From contig OX387612.1 of the NCBI GenBank assembly GCA_947568835.1, positions 6,448,001 to 6,512,000 of the forward strand: a stretch of DNA of 64,000 nt. The letters are read 5' to 3'. Positions 1 to 10,150 of the stretch are shown in pieces (the first letter of the stretch is position 1; each line of letters opens with the position of its first letter). This DNA is from Protonemura montana. Taxonomy: Eukaryota > Arthropoda > Insecta > Plecoptera > Nemouridae. The notes beneath the pieces are model-generated. The model was not told the DNA's origin. It ran no database searches and worked only from the letters and a program-made list of their open reading frames with translations. The translations under genes and the position numbers were made by a program.

Positions 1-207
1 GCATCGGAAGGCATGGCTATGTTTGCTTGTGACATAAAGAAGTTGTAATGCATTTTTTTTTGTTAATTTAATTAAGTGGCTTGTTGGAATCCGAAACTAT
101 GACAACCTTAAATTAACTTAAATTACAGTGGACAACAATCTCGTAGATTTATAAATTAATTTAAAAAAAAAATTGTATAAATAATTTTTTTATGCCTTTA
201 TTGAAGT

Positions 208-475
208 GTAAACGCCAATTTGTTCGGGGTCATATTTTCGAAAATACAAAATATGTTAGTTTTTTAGTTACTGACCTTGATTATTTTAGCTAGATGCATT
301 TAGGAAGCTTGAACTAGGTAAGTGTTTTAATTTTTTGCGGTTCTTTTGATATCGGAAAATTGTCAGGACTGCTTTTACTCTTGATAAAGTAACAGGTACA
401 AGTTACGAAAAGGTTGGGAAATTTAGTAGTTCTTCACTTTGCATTCAAAACCCAGTTGAGATAGTTTTTGTCAAT
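208..475 (+). repeat. Dispersed repeat R270, copy 1
   Basis: About 270 bp matches 24132-24401 in inverted orientation, sharing TAGCTAGATGCATTTAGGAAG, CTTGATAAAGTAACAGGTAC and CATTCAAAACCCAGTT. A short piece of the same kind (CATTCAAAACCCAGTTCAAATAG) lies at 46197-46219. The class is unknown. Confidence 0.75.
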
Positions 476-508
476 TCTTTCGGATATATTTGTCTATGCT
501 TGGACTTT

Positions 509-688
509 TTTTTATTATTAACAACACTATAACCATCTCAAAAATCGATGCCCAAACGCGGACACGAACCCCGATCTCCACCTATCCGCGTTTGGGCATC
601 GATTTTTGAGACAGTTATAGTGTTGATAATAATAAAATACCCCGCGCATTGCAAGCGTTTGCAATTTAAATAAGATTTCATCCTAATG
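509..688 (-). mobile_element. SINE-B copy 1 (palindromic tRNA-derived SINE)
   Basis: The element is flanked by an 11-bp direct repeat, TGCTTGGACTT, at 498-508 and 689-699. It contains an inverted tRNA-like 3' half followed at once by the forward arm (GCGTTTGGGCATCGATTTTT), so the insertion folds back on itself. The T-rich/ATT end at the left is the retroposon tail, so the element reads on the minus strand. The other end is the family's TTAGGATGAAATC start. Confidence 0.75.
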
Positions 689-699
689 TGCTTGGACTT

Positions 700-1734
700 C
701 ACAAAAGGTTTCCTAAACCCATTTTGAGCCCCTTCCCCAACCAGCCGCCAAAGTATTAAAACGCTATTCGTAAGCTTTTAATTTCAAAATGAAATCCAGA
801 CACCGAGCTCAAATATCAAGTGCACATCGCTAATTTAAATACAATAAAGTTAATCCAAGACAATTTCCTTACTCGAGAAAACTCGAGACTCCCTTATTCG
901 AAAAGCGATTCACCCGGAAAAGCGAAGAAATCTCTGTGGGAAAAACGAATCTTCGCCATTAGAAAACTTTCTTATTCAATCTAATCCCTGTAGCAATTAA
1001 GAGTTAATTGCTTGTGAAATACATTTAGCTTTTAAAAAAATATGTATTTCATGAGGCGTTACGCTAGGGGCTAAATTCGTTCTTAGTTTAAAACGGCAAA
1101 TTTCTATAATACGTCTAATATTATGAAAGAAAAGAGTTGCTACAAGTTTTGTGGGGTATTTCTCTAGCTAACGGTGGAAGACATTAAAAGTAATTTGTTA
1201 AAATGAGAATGAAGTACGCACATTTGAAAGTTTGAAGCTCTACGGTTCTGGTATACGGCCGGTAATGCCAGCGAATGGCACATTACGATGGTGCTGCTGT
1301 ACGTGTTATCTCTGATGAAACATGTTTGGAAAGTTTATGTCGCTTAAATATCCCTCAGAGACCGTCCATGGTAAACTCATATTATAAAAATATATAGACA
1401 ATTAAGTAGGTGTTTCTGTTCTGTATCTAAATGTATGTAATGAGGAATTAGTGGGCGATAAAAAAAGGGAACAAAAGGGTTGATGGTACGTATAGCTAGG
1501 ATAAATTACGCTGTAATCGCATCATTTGGGTTGGTTTTTATGGTTAAGCGGCTATTATCAGAGAAGCTGGATTTTTGTTCATGCAATTTAAATGTGCTAC
1601 AGAAATGAAAAAAGACACATTTACAAAAAGCTTATATGACAGAAATATTTCTTTACCAAATTCATTGAATGTAATTAAAAAAATATATACTTTTTTTATT
1701 GATTTGTGGTAGTTAAGCAACACTGCGACTGGGT
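700..1734. other. AT-rich stretch, nothing recognised
   Basis: There are no ORFs with family resemblance and no clear repeats. It is probably headcase intron 2. Confidence 0.5.
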
Positions 1735-1920
1735 TTTTTTTTCGAGCTATTTTTAGCATTTCTTTACCAATTATAATTACAATATTGGAAATTATTTATG
1801 CAGATGTATTAAGTATTTTGAAATTCCACCATTGAAATCATAATTAAAATGTACTTCACGAGTTGGTGGCAATGCTGTGGGGCAGTCCTTGTGCTGGCAT
1901 CTTCTCTCACGAGCTGTATT
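1735..1920 (-). repeat. M54 element, inverted copy with a single minisatellite unit
   Basis: One 54-bp unit on the minus strand (about 1867-1915, CTCGTGAGAGAAGATGCCAG) is followed, reading leftwards, by the same right flank that adjoins the large arrays (ATTTCAAAATACTTAATACA, AATTTCCAATATTG). A copy with one unit shows that array length varies between insertions. Confidence 0.65.
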
Positions 1921-2513
1921 TTACTAATACAAGATTTGCATGTACTGGCACGAACAAATAATCCATCGCATAATCTGTATTCTCTTCTCTCTGCCATCTC
2001 TCGTTTCATCTCTCTCTCTAGCACTCCTTGATTCTGCTTCCATACGACAGAAAGAGATGAATTTTCGAATGCGAAAACGGCAGTTGTTCAAAACTTCTTT
2101 TCTTCTCGTTCCTCTCTATGTTTTTTTTCCAGCTCTTTCTTTGTCGTAGGCTCTAAGCGGATTCCATTCTTCGTAAAACGCTACGAGGCTTTCTGTGTTT
2201 ACTTCAGCCGTCCGCTTCGTATCCCCTTTCCCCTTTCTCCTTTCTCCTGGCAATGCTTAACTACAGAGATAGTAAGCTAGACTAGAGTTAAGTCCACGCT
2301 TAATCCTTGCTACAGATAAGCTACAGTATAATAGCTCGAAGTCGACTGCGTCCAAGACAAGATTCCGTAGTATTTCTTTGGAAATGGATCTTAAAGCCTG
2401 TCAAATTTGAAGCTAGGCCCAAAAAATTGATCATATTTACATTTGGAAGAAAATATTTGACTCGTAAAAAAAACAGCGATACACCAAGAAATTGATGAGG
2501 GCGAAATAGTTTG
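1921..2513. other. Non-coding, pyrimidine-rich
   Basis: CT-rich tracts at 1980-2035 and 2095-2250; short ORFs here are compositional. No gene recognised. Confidence 0.5.
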
Positions 2514-3024
2514 ACTAGGACTGCCTCCCAGCACTGCTACAGTCTAGCTCGTGAGAGAAGATACCAGCACAAGGACTGCCCTCTGCATTGCTACAGTCTA
2601 GCCCGTGAGAGAAGATACCAGCACAAGGACTGTCCGCCTGCATTGCTACAGTCTAGCCTGTGAGAGAAGATTCCAGCCCAAGGACTGTCCCCAGCATTGC
2701 TACAATCCAGCCCATGAGAAAAGATACCAGCATAAGGACTGCCTCCTGCATTGCTACAGTCTAGCCCGTGAGAGAAGATACCAGCACAAGGACTGCCCCC
2801 TGCATTGCTACAGTCTAGCCCGTGAGAGAAGATTCCAGCCCAAGGACTGTCCCTGCATTGCTACAGTCTAGCCCGTGAGAGAAGATACCAGCACAAGGAC
2901 TGTCCGCCTGCATTGCTACAGTCTAGCCCGTGAGAGAAGATACCAGCACAAGGACTGTCCCCTGCATTGCTACAGTCCAGCCCATGAGAAAAGATACCAG
3001 CACAAGGACTGCCTCCCAGCTTTA
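2514..3024 (+). repeat. M54 minisatellite array, about 9 units
   Basis: The 54-bp unit contains GCCCGTGAGAGAAGATACCA, then GCACAAGGACTG, CCCC and GCATTGCTACAGTC. The ends of ACAGTC and GACTGT are complementary within each unit. As 54 is divisible by three, all frames stay open and give spurious 18-residue protein repeats. Some units differ (ATTCCAGCCCAAGG). Confidence 0.95.
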
Positions 3025-3335
3025 CAGAAGGGCTTGGCATTCAAAGGCTATAGAGCAATGATAAACTGGAGAACTTTAGCGGAGATAATTTGTTTAGTTT
3101 TTAATTATGACAGTTGGCCCGGATATTACCGGTGGCGCCTCGGCCAGAATTACATGTTCTATTGCTGACCGGAGTACAGTGGCCCTAATTATGCTCATTT
3201 CACTCGAAAAACAGATCTGATTACGCAGTTCTGTATCACAGAACTTACAACTCACAGAAACATCTGAATTTCGCTGCTTGTGATTGGAAGTCGTCATGGA
3301 AATAGTTTCAACTAACTCTTCAACTACAAGTTAAG
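3025..3335 (+). repeat. M54 right flank fragment and one 92-bp-repeat unit
   Basis: The part to about 3170 keeps the flank motifs ATGACAGTTGGCCCGG and ACCGGTGGCGCC. About 3245-3330 is a single unit of the repeat that is tandem at 12.7 kb (CTCACAGAAACATCTGAATT, TGATTGGAAGTCGTCATGG). Confidence 0.6.
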
Positions 3336-5047
3336 ATCTGAGTATAACTTCTTAGCACGACCGTATCTCCGAGTTAAAAATGTTTGCGACAGTTACTCCT
3401 TGATTTCCCTCAAACTCGAGAGAACCGGAAAATCCTACTGAACGGACGTGAAACAGCGTATAAAATAGGAACTGCAGCCAAGCCTCGTTAAAATCAGAAC
3501 ACAATGCCAGAGCTGGAGATAATTTTCCTGCTAGGGTTAAAAGTACATCCGCTCAAATAAAATCCTCCCCAAAAAAAAAAACCCTTTCCTGTTTATTATG
3601 CCTACCACCAAGTTTGATATCACATGGTATTTGCCTGGATTTCTCTGGTCTATGAGTACAAAAATAAGCTGTTATCTCGAAAATTAATGGTGCTTAAGTG
3701 GTATTCACCCATGTGTTTTGCGAGCAATGGGAGTAATTAAGCTTAAACCAGTTCTTAATTAGGTACAGTAAATTCTGTTGGCAGTTTAATCCCTTAAATA
3801 ACATTATTATGCACAAAGTTTCCGTTACTTTATCTTTTGACACAGTTGTTAGATTTTCATTGCTGGGCCTAAACCCTTTCATGTAATCAACATCTTAACT
3901 TAAGTAAAAAGCATTGATGTCAAAACGACGGTGACTCCATCTAGTAGCAATTACCATTTTTTTTTCGCAGACTATTTAACATAAGTTCTGGGTCTCTCAT
4001 TGAAGCTAGAAATCCAATGCTAAAATTCAATTGATCCTGGCGACCAGAGTTAATTTTTTTTATTAACTGCTCGTTAGTCTTTATTTCTGATATCATAATT
4101 GACAAGTCATAGTTTCGATGGGAGATTGACAAACTTTGTGGTAAAATCAAACATTATTCAAAATAGACTTCCCTTTTGAGCTTCAAAGGACTAATCTCCG
4201 GTGCTGAATTACTCGTCTCCTTTTCTCCGAATCTTGTTTATATACCATCTCCGCCCAGAACCACCCACTCAGGTCATCCAAAAATAGATCTGACCTTTTG
4301 CGCGGATCAACCAATAAAGAGAACTCCCTTTTTCATTCATATGAAAAAAAAACACAGCTTGACTCTAACAAAATTGCTCCAGCCTTACTGGAGCCCGTGA
4401 GAGAAGATTCCTGTAGATATGTTGTAGATACAGGATTGAGTTTCGGCACACCAGAATGTATTTTTTCGAAAATGTATTAACTTCATCGAAAAAGTGAATT
4501 TTCGTGGGTTCATTTTGGCAAGCGGAGAAATAATTTCGAAATAATAACCCTGTTGTTCCAAAGTTACTACATAGTCAAATTCAAAGTTACGTTAAGAAAA
4601 TATTCGGAAAAATGTATTTAAAATCCGAAGGGTTTTTTCTCCTTAAAATTAAATTAGATAACTTTGCAAGCTTGAGCCGTAATCAGCTGTCAATAGCAAC
4701 GACACTTGCCCAATTTTAACGATTGAAAGATAGTCTTTTTGTAGACATATAAGTTAAATTACTCCGTTTAATAGGTCGAATCAAAGCGCGACCAGTTGTC
4801 CAACAAAACAAAAAGTAATAGCCTGCTAGTATTTGGACTCGACCAGAACGTCAAGAAAGTTGTCGAATTCGAAACATGATATCTACAGGTTATTCGAGAA
4901 ATAACTCTTTGTTCGGTCTCGTATTCGAAACATGTCCGTGGGACGAATTAAAAATTTATCTTCAATTATTTTAATTTTTAAAACTAGAACACAAGTAGCG
5001 ATGAATTAAAAAATGTTTTTTTGAACATAGCGAAAGAACTCAAGGGC
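3336..5047. other. Non-coding, mostly unassigned
   Basis: Apart from the N-repeat fragment at 3908-3985 and a lone partial M54 unit (GAGCCCGTGAGAGAAGATTC, 4390-4409), nothing is recognised. Confidence 0.5.
3908..3985 (+). repeat. N-repeat fragment
   Basis: CAAAACGACGGTGACTCCAT and CTAGTAGCAA match the downstream end of the N-repeat family (compare 6298-6330 and 62004-62030). Confidence 0.5.
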
Positions 5048-5190
5048 ATTTGCAGCGAACTTTCAACGTTTACCCTCAAGCCATTGAGGCGACGTCGGCG
5101 TCGACGGCGTCGACCTCAGAACTCTGTATTCTTGTCGGTGACATCGACGCCGACGTCGCCTCCATGCCGTGAGGGTGGACGTTGTGCATG
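5048..5190. repeat. Long GC-rich foldback
   Basis: A perfect 19-bp inverted repeat, GAGGCGACGTCGGCGTCGA at 5086-5104 and its complement at 5144-5162, is extended outward by further paired blocks (TACCCTCA/TGAGGGT, CAACGT/ACGTTG). The total stem is about 45 bp with mismatches and a 39-nt loop. It is markedly GC- and CpG-rich in an AT-rich region. Confidence 0.85.
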
Positions 5191-5337
5191 GAAACAGAGT
5201 TCCGAGGTCGGTGCCGTTGTTGACGGTCACAAATCTTACAGGGATCCGATTAATATCGTACGGGCACAGGTACGGGCTTGAGATACTAACATTTCGTACG
5301 AATAACGTTCCGGCGATTTAGATAAATACTTGTCTTA

Positions 5338-5612
5338 TATTTTATTATTAACAACACTATAACCGTCTCAAAAATGTATGCACAAACGCGGACTCGAACC
5401 CTGATCTCCACCTTTCGCGGGTGTTGCTTTGAACCATTGAGCTATTTGGACACTGGATTTTTAAGACGATTTTAGTGTATTTGATGAGAATGACAGTTCT
5501 CCAAGGAGTAGTTCCGCGTTTGGGCATCAATTTTTGAGACTGTTATAGTGTTGTTAATAATAAAATACCCCGCGCATTGCAAGCGTTTGCAATTTAAATA
5601 AGATTTCATCCT
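5338..5612 (-). mobile_element. SINE-B copy 2, apparently full length
   Basis: A perfect 13-bp target-site duplication (AATACTTGTCTTA) lies at 5325-5337 and 5613-5625. Read on the minus strand the order is: 5' region starting TTAGGATGAAATC; the arm ATAACAGTCTCAAAAA; a spacer with CTCCTTGGAGAACTGTCATT; a tRNA-like segment with box A (TAGCTCAATGG) and box B-like (GGGTTCGAGTCC); the second arm TTTTTGAGACGGTTATAGTG; and an ATT-rich tail. This copy defines the unit at about 275 bp. Confidence 0.8.
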
Positions 5613-5625
5613 AATACTTGTCTTA

Positions 5626-6099
5626 CTTTTTAATAACAAAAACCTCCTCAAGCAAAGTGTTCCTAAATTTACTGTAACACGTAACCCTAACAACGTAGCG
5701 AAAATTGCGCAAGGTCAGTTCACCACTGGGCCTTGGAGGGCATTCACCCCCGAATCCCCTAAACCTCCCCTAACCAAACCCAACGTGACACCACTCACTG
5801 CAAGGGATGAGAAAAGGGGATGCCATTGTTTAAGTTGGTGCCGTTGATGGATCACCCCTAAAAGTAAGTCACCCTCCCCAGGGTGGTTTTCTATTCCCTG
5901 ATCGGACACCCCTTATGTACAGCTCGTTCGAATTTCTTTATAAATATTCATTATTTAGTGTTGGGTACCAACGCCATTTGGTACATATATCTATTTTATA
6001 AAATATCAAGTGATTGCTGAAATTTTATTGATATTCCTATAATTTGTAACCAAATACCTATTACCTTCGAGTGTAAACGTATAATCACAGATGTTTAAC
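5626..6099. other. Unassigned, with a 200-bp GC-richer island
   Basis: 5715-5910 is GC-richer and open on the minus strand for 64 codons, but has no recognisable motif or splice signals. The rest is AT-rich. Confidence 0.4.
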
Positions 6100-6420
6100 T
6101 TTCTGCTAGTTAAACTGGTAACGGTAGATGCCACCCGATGGCGATTGCGGCCGTCTTTTTTAAAAAACCTCTACAATTAAAAAATAACGACTAAAAATAT
6201 CGACAAGTTTTGCACAAAAGTGGGTTCATTGAGCGTAAACCAGTCTCAAATGCGAATAATCTGCGAGAAATAATGAAATGAAATTTCTTATAGCTCAAAA
6301 CGACGGTGACTTTATGTAGTGGCTTCCTCCGTTCTTATCGCGGTCATTTGGCGGCCACTTTCTTGCGAAGACGGTTTTACATTAGCGCAATGGTAGCAAG
6401 GTATTACTTACTATTTATTT
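6100..6420 (+). repeat. N-repeat copy
   Basis: Shared motifs: AACGGTAGATGCCACCCGAT, GGCG, ATTGCGGCCGTC, GAGCGTAAACCAGTCTCAAA, TCTGCGAGAAATAA and AACGACGGTGAC. The start of the 123-codon ORF at 6306 lies inside it, so that ORF is doubtful. Confidence 0.65.
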
Positions 6421-6990
6421 GCAGTACAAGCTTACATAAAGTGAACATGAGTTTTGAAAACCTTGAAAATTATTCCGCAGCTGTTTCTCTAGCCCATATA
6501 AAATTAGACAAACCACGACTGCACTTCTCAGTAAAACCTCAAACAAGTCGCCATTTCCTCGTGATACCCAACGAAAAATTCCATACAATTATAAACCCAT
6601 TATTGCATAACCCACTGGTCAAACCAGGCCAAGATGATACCCCTAAATCTAAACTACCTTCCAGCCTTTACCGTTAAAACCTTAGGGTAGGTTAGTTTAT
6701 GTTTTTGTGCGCACGTAAGTAGCTTGCCTTGCTATACTATCATAGGACAACATCTAGTAATAGCTGTTATTTTTTTGTGCTTCTGCTGGTAGATATGGGT
6801 TTTGGTGTGCTAGGAATTCAGATGTGGACGTGGAACCTTCCTTTTAAAACATATCCACGTTTTTCCTTACGTTATAATGGTGAATTCAATACGGTACTAA
6901 TATAAAATCAGGAAAATTAAAGCATTTGTCTTGTTATAATCTAGTTGATTATGATTTAACTCGTAAGTCCCTTTTCTATAACATCGTGCC
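6421..6990. other. Unassigned
   Basis: It holds the second half of a 123-codon ORF (to 6677) whose first part is N-repeat; no protein family recognised. The rest is plain AT-rich DNA. Confidence 0.4.
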
Positions 6991-7760
6991 GCCCTGCAAA
7001 ACGTACAGTCTAGTCCATGAAAGAAAGTACCAGCACAAGGACTGCCCCCCTGCATTGCTACAGTCTAGCCCGTGAGAGAAGATACTAGAACAAGGACTAT
7101 CCACAGCATTGCTATAGTCTAGCCCGTAAAAGAAGATACCAGAACAAGGACTGCCCCCAGCATTGCTACAGCCTAGCCTGTGAGAGAAGATACCAGCACA
7201 AGGACTGTCCCCTGCATTGCTACAGTCTAGCCCGTGAGAGAAGATACCAGCACAAGGACTGTCCCCAGCATTGCTACAGTCTAGCCCGTGAGAGAAGATA
7301 CCAGCACAAGGACTGGCCCCAGCATTGCTACAGTCTAGCCCGTGAGAGAAGATACCAGCACAAGGACTGCCCCCTGCATTGCTACAGTCTAGCCTGTGAG
7401 AGAAGATACCAGCACAAGGACTGTCCCCTGCATTGCTACAGTCTAGCCCGTGAGAGAAGATACCAGCACAAGGACTGTCCCCAGCATTGCTACAGTCTAG
7501 CCCGTGAGAGAAGATACCAGCACAAGGACTGCCCCCTGCATTGCTATAGTCTAGCCCGTAAAAGAAGATACCAGCACAAGGACTGGCCCCAGCATTGCTA
7601 CAGTCTAGCCCGTGAGAGAATATACCAGCACAAGGACTGTCCCCTGCATTGCTACAGTCTAGCCCGTGAGAGAAGATACCAGTACAAGGACTGCCCCTGC
7701 ATTGCTACAGTCTAGCCCGTGAGAGAAGATACCAGAACAAAGACTGCCCCCAGCATTGCT
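6991..7760 (+). repeat. M54 minisatellite array, about 14 units
   Basis: This is the longest array of the 54-bp unit in the window. Units differ mainly at CCCC(T/A)GCATTG and by point changes (for example AGAACAAGGA, GTAAAAGAAG). Direct head-to-tail units without spacers exclude a CRISPR-type array. Confidence 0.95.
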
Positions 7761-8055
7761 TCCAAGTAGTGAATTGAATTTCAGTTAAGATTTTAGTGGC
7801 AGGATTTTTTAAAGGTTATTAAAACGGAAAAATAATTCCCAACATTGTTAAAAATGGTAGATTACAGCTCGAAAAACAAAATATCTTGTCAGTATAAACG
7901 ATTTAGAGCAAAAGGTAATTGGCGGACACCAGCAGTGATGATCTGTAGTGTTTTTTTTTAATGACATTATAGCGCACATATCATCTCAAAACGACTGGTG
8001 GGGCCTCTGATTATGAAGTTTGTTAGTTCGCTGAACGGAGTATAGATTCTTGTGG
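7761..8055 (+). repeat. M54 element right flank
   Basis: About 290 bp is shared with the sequences following the arrays at 19.6 and 26.2 kb: TGAATTTCAGTTA(A/T)GATTTC, ATTGTTAAAAA, AAAATATCTTG, TCA(A/C)AACGACTGGTGG and GCTGAACGGAG. The shared non-tandem flank shows that the array is carried by a larger dispersed element. Confidence 0.7.
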
Positions 8056-8942
8056 CTGTTTTTTTAGTCTTGACTGTTTTTCTGTTTTTTGTGGAGATAA
8101 CTATTTACCTTGTCTTGTCTTAGAAAAGGATAGGGTAAAAAAAAATCGAAAAGGTTGCTGGTAGTATTTTGGGTGTAGATGCTAAGAGAATAGAGTGCAC
8201 CTGGCCCAATGCATTTTGATATTTTAAACATAGAATTTTCTAGAAGCCTAGACCTCTCTCTTTTACGGACAGAGTTGTAAGTTTAAAGATGTAAAATTTC
8301 TTGATAAATAACAAGTTTACAGTGAGTGATATAATAGCACATGTTTGTAATGTCAAACGGTTTTGGTGCAGTTGCGCGTTTATCATTATTATTTTATACC
8401 TGCAATGTATCAGGTAAAATTATGACATCTCTTGGTATAAAGTTCGTATTTGCGAAAGAATCCCCAATAATAAAACCAGATAAAACGGAAAAATGTACCT
8501 CAAAAATACATATTCGCTTTGGGCGGCTAATACACAAAACACCCCTTCCAAGTAATATCCCTACCAAAAATGTGATGCCAGTTCTAGGATTCTACCTCCC
8601 CTAGGTTAGATTTAACGGGCTGGCAAGCGGGGTAGGGGAAACCATTACCTAGCACAAGGCACCCTAAAAACAGCTGACACTCTACTAGCCGCTGACATAG
8701 CTCGCCAAGTCAGAAATATTCTCTCAGTAGTGGGAATCTCTTTTTATAGAGACAGTTGGCACATTCATGCTGTTCATTTTGTTTTGTTCACATAATTTCG
8801 AAATCTGCTTTGTAATTTTGTTAATTTTAATTAATCCGAAAATTAAATGATTGTTATGACCGAAATAATGGTATCCACACGTTGAAAAGTCTATGAATTC
8901 AATAATTCTCATTGCGGTTGATTTAGAATTAAATTCGCTATG
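8056..8942. other. Unassigned
   Basis: An 87-codon ORF at 8341-8604 resembles nothing known to me, has an average base composition, and is not supported as a gene. Confidence 0.4.
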
Positions 8943-9325
8943 CTTAGCGACGCATTGTTTTGACAAAGGGCCCTATGGCACTGGTCTAATGGTGTCGTAG
9001 AATGAGTGGATGATGATAAGGATGATGATGAACCAAACCTAGCCTAGAAAAGAGGAGAGTAAACCAGGTGCCAGCACGTAGCCTACTCTTGTTGAAGAAC
9101 ACCAAGGGGACCGCCGGCTTAACGTCCCTTCCGAAGGACGGTACAACGTGAACAGCAGGATTCCTCTAAAAATCCATGCTGTCGAGAGGTTGATAAGCAA
9201 GGCGAGCGATGTTCTAGCTTTCTTCCCTCAAATTTCTCTATCAATAACTGGTCATGTGTATGGTGGTCATCCATCCATACCTGACCTATCGCTTAACTTC
9301 GGCAATCTCACGAGAACCGATGTGA
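8943..9325 (-). mobile_element. 5S-derived SINE copy
   Basis: On the minus strand the head reads CGGTTCTCGTGAGATTGCCG, then GAAGTTAAGC. The body follows, with GTTCACGTTGTACCGTCCTT and GAAGGGACGTTAAG, and the tail contains CAGTGCCATAGGGCCC and CAAAACAATGCGTCG. Only one head is visible. Confidence 0.7.
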
Positions 9326-9924
9326 AATTAGTGACTAATGCATTATCAGTTACGGTCAGAAATGGGGCAAGGTCACAGTAGGGTTAGGTGAATTTACCAA
9401 CAGGAGAAAACGAGCTGGAATATGGCATGATATCGCGATGAAACGAGATGGGGAGAGAAGCGAGGGTGGCGAAACAATTGGCCGCTGTATCCAGCTTCTG
9501 GCACGGATCGATTATACAATATAACTCCCTCCTTGGGGCATGGGCCAGGCGGGCGCGTTGCCAGAATATGCGATTCTGCGAAATGGGATTTCATAGAATT
9601 TTGAAGCGGGTACTGGTTCCTGGAATATGATATCAAAAGCCTTTCCACCCTCAACAGGGTTGTGGTATTAAAGGTAAGCTCGTAGCATTTGAGCGGCCTA
9701 ATTAGGGTAAGTACTAGAACACTACTAATTAAGATCGTCATTTGCCTAACAATACATAAAACGTGATTTTTTTTTTGTTGAATTTTGAATTCTAGGAAAA
9801 CAATATGAAAAGATTTTCAAGCTCAGATTTTCGTCGTTGAATTTTTTTATTATGTGGCTACATTAGCGTTAATGTTTAACTTTTTTCGCAAAAAATGGCT
9901 GTCAATTGACTATACTTTTGTCAA
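9326..9924. other. Unassigned
   Basis: Overlapping ORFs on both strands (60 and 115 codons, 9394-9741) show no family motifs. Nothing else seen. Confidence 0.4.
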
Positions 9925-10150
9925 AAATGGGGGATGTTTCTAGGTGGTGTCACCAGCGTATTAACTTAATTTCATTTACTCGCATTTGAAACTGGTTTAC
10001 TCTCAATTAATCTGTATTAATGTTAACGATTGATAAACATGTACCGATATTTTGAGTTGTCATTACTTAATTGAAATCTGTTTTTGTAAAAGAACGGTTG
10101 GAAACGTCATCGGGTGGCACCTTCCATTATCACTCGTTGCCGGGTTTAAA
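9925..10150 (-). repeat. N-repeat copy (inverted)
   Basis: The reverse complement is collinear with 6100-6310, including GATTGATAAACATGTACCGA and CATCGGGTGGCACCTTCC on the plus strand. Confidence 0.65.

Noticed and set aside
5715..5909. 64-codon minus-strand ORF in a GC-richer island
   Set aside because: No domain, no splice signals and no repeat match; composition alone can keep it open.
6306..6677. 123-codon ORF as a gene
   Set aside because: It begins inside an N-repeat copy and has no recognisable motif.
6991..7760. CRISPR array
   Set aside because: Units are contiguous with no unique spacers, there are no cas genes, and the context is eukaryotic.
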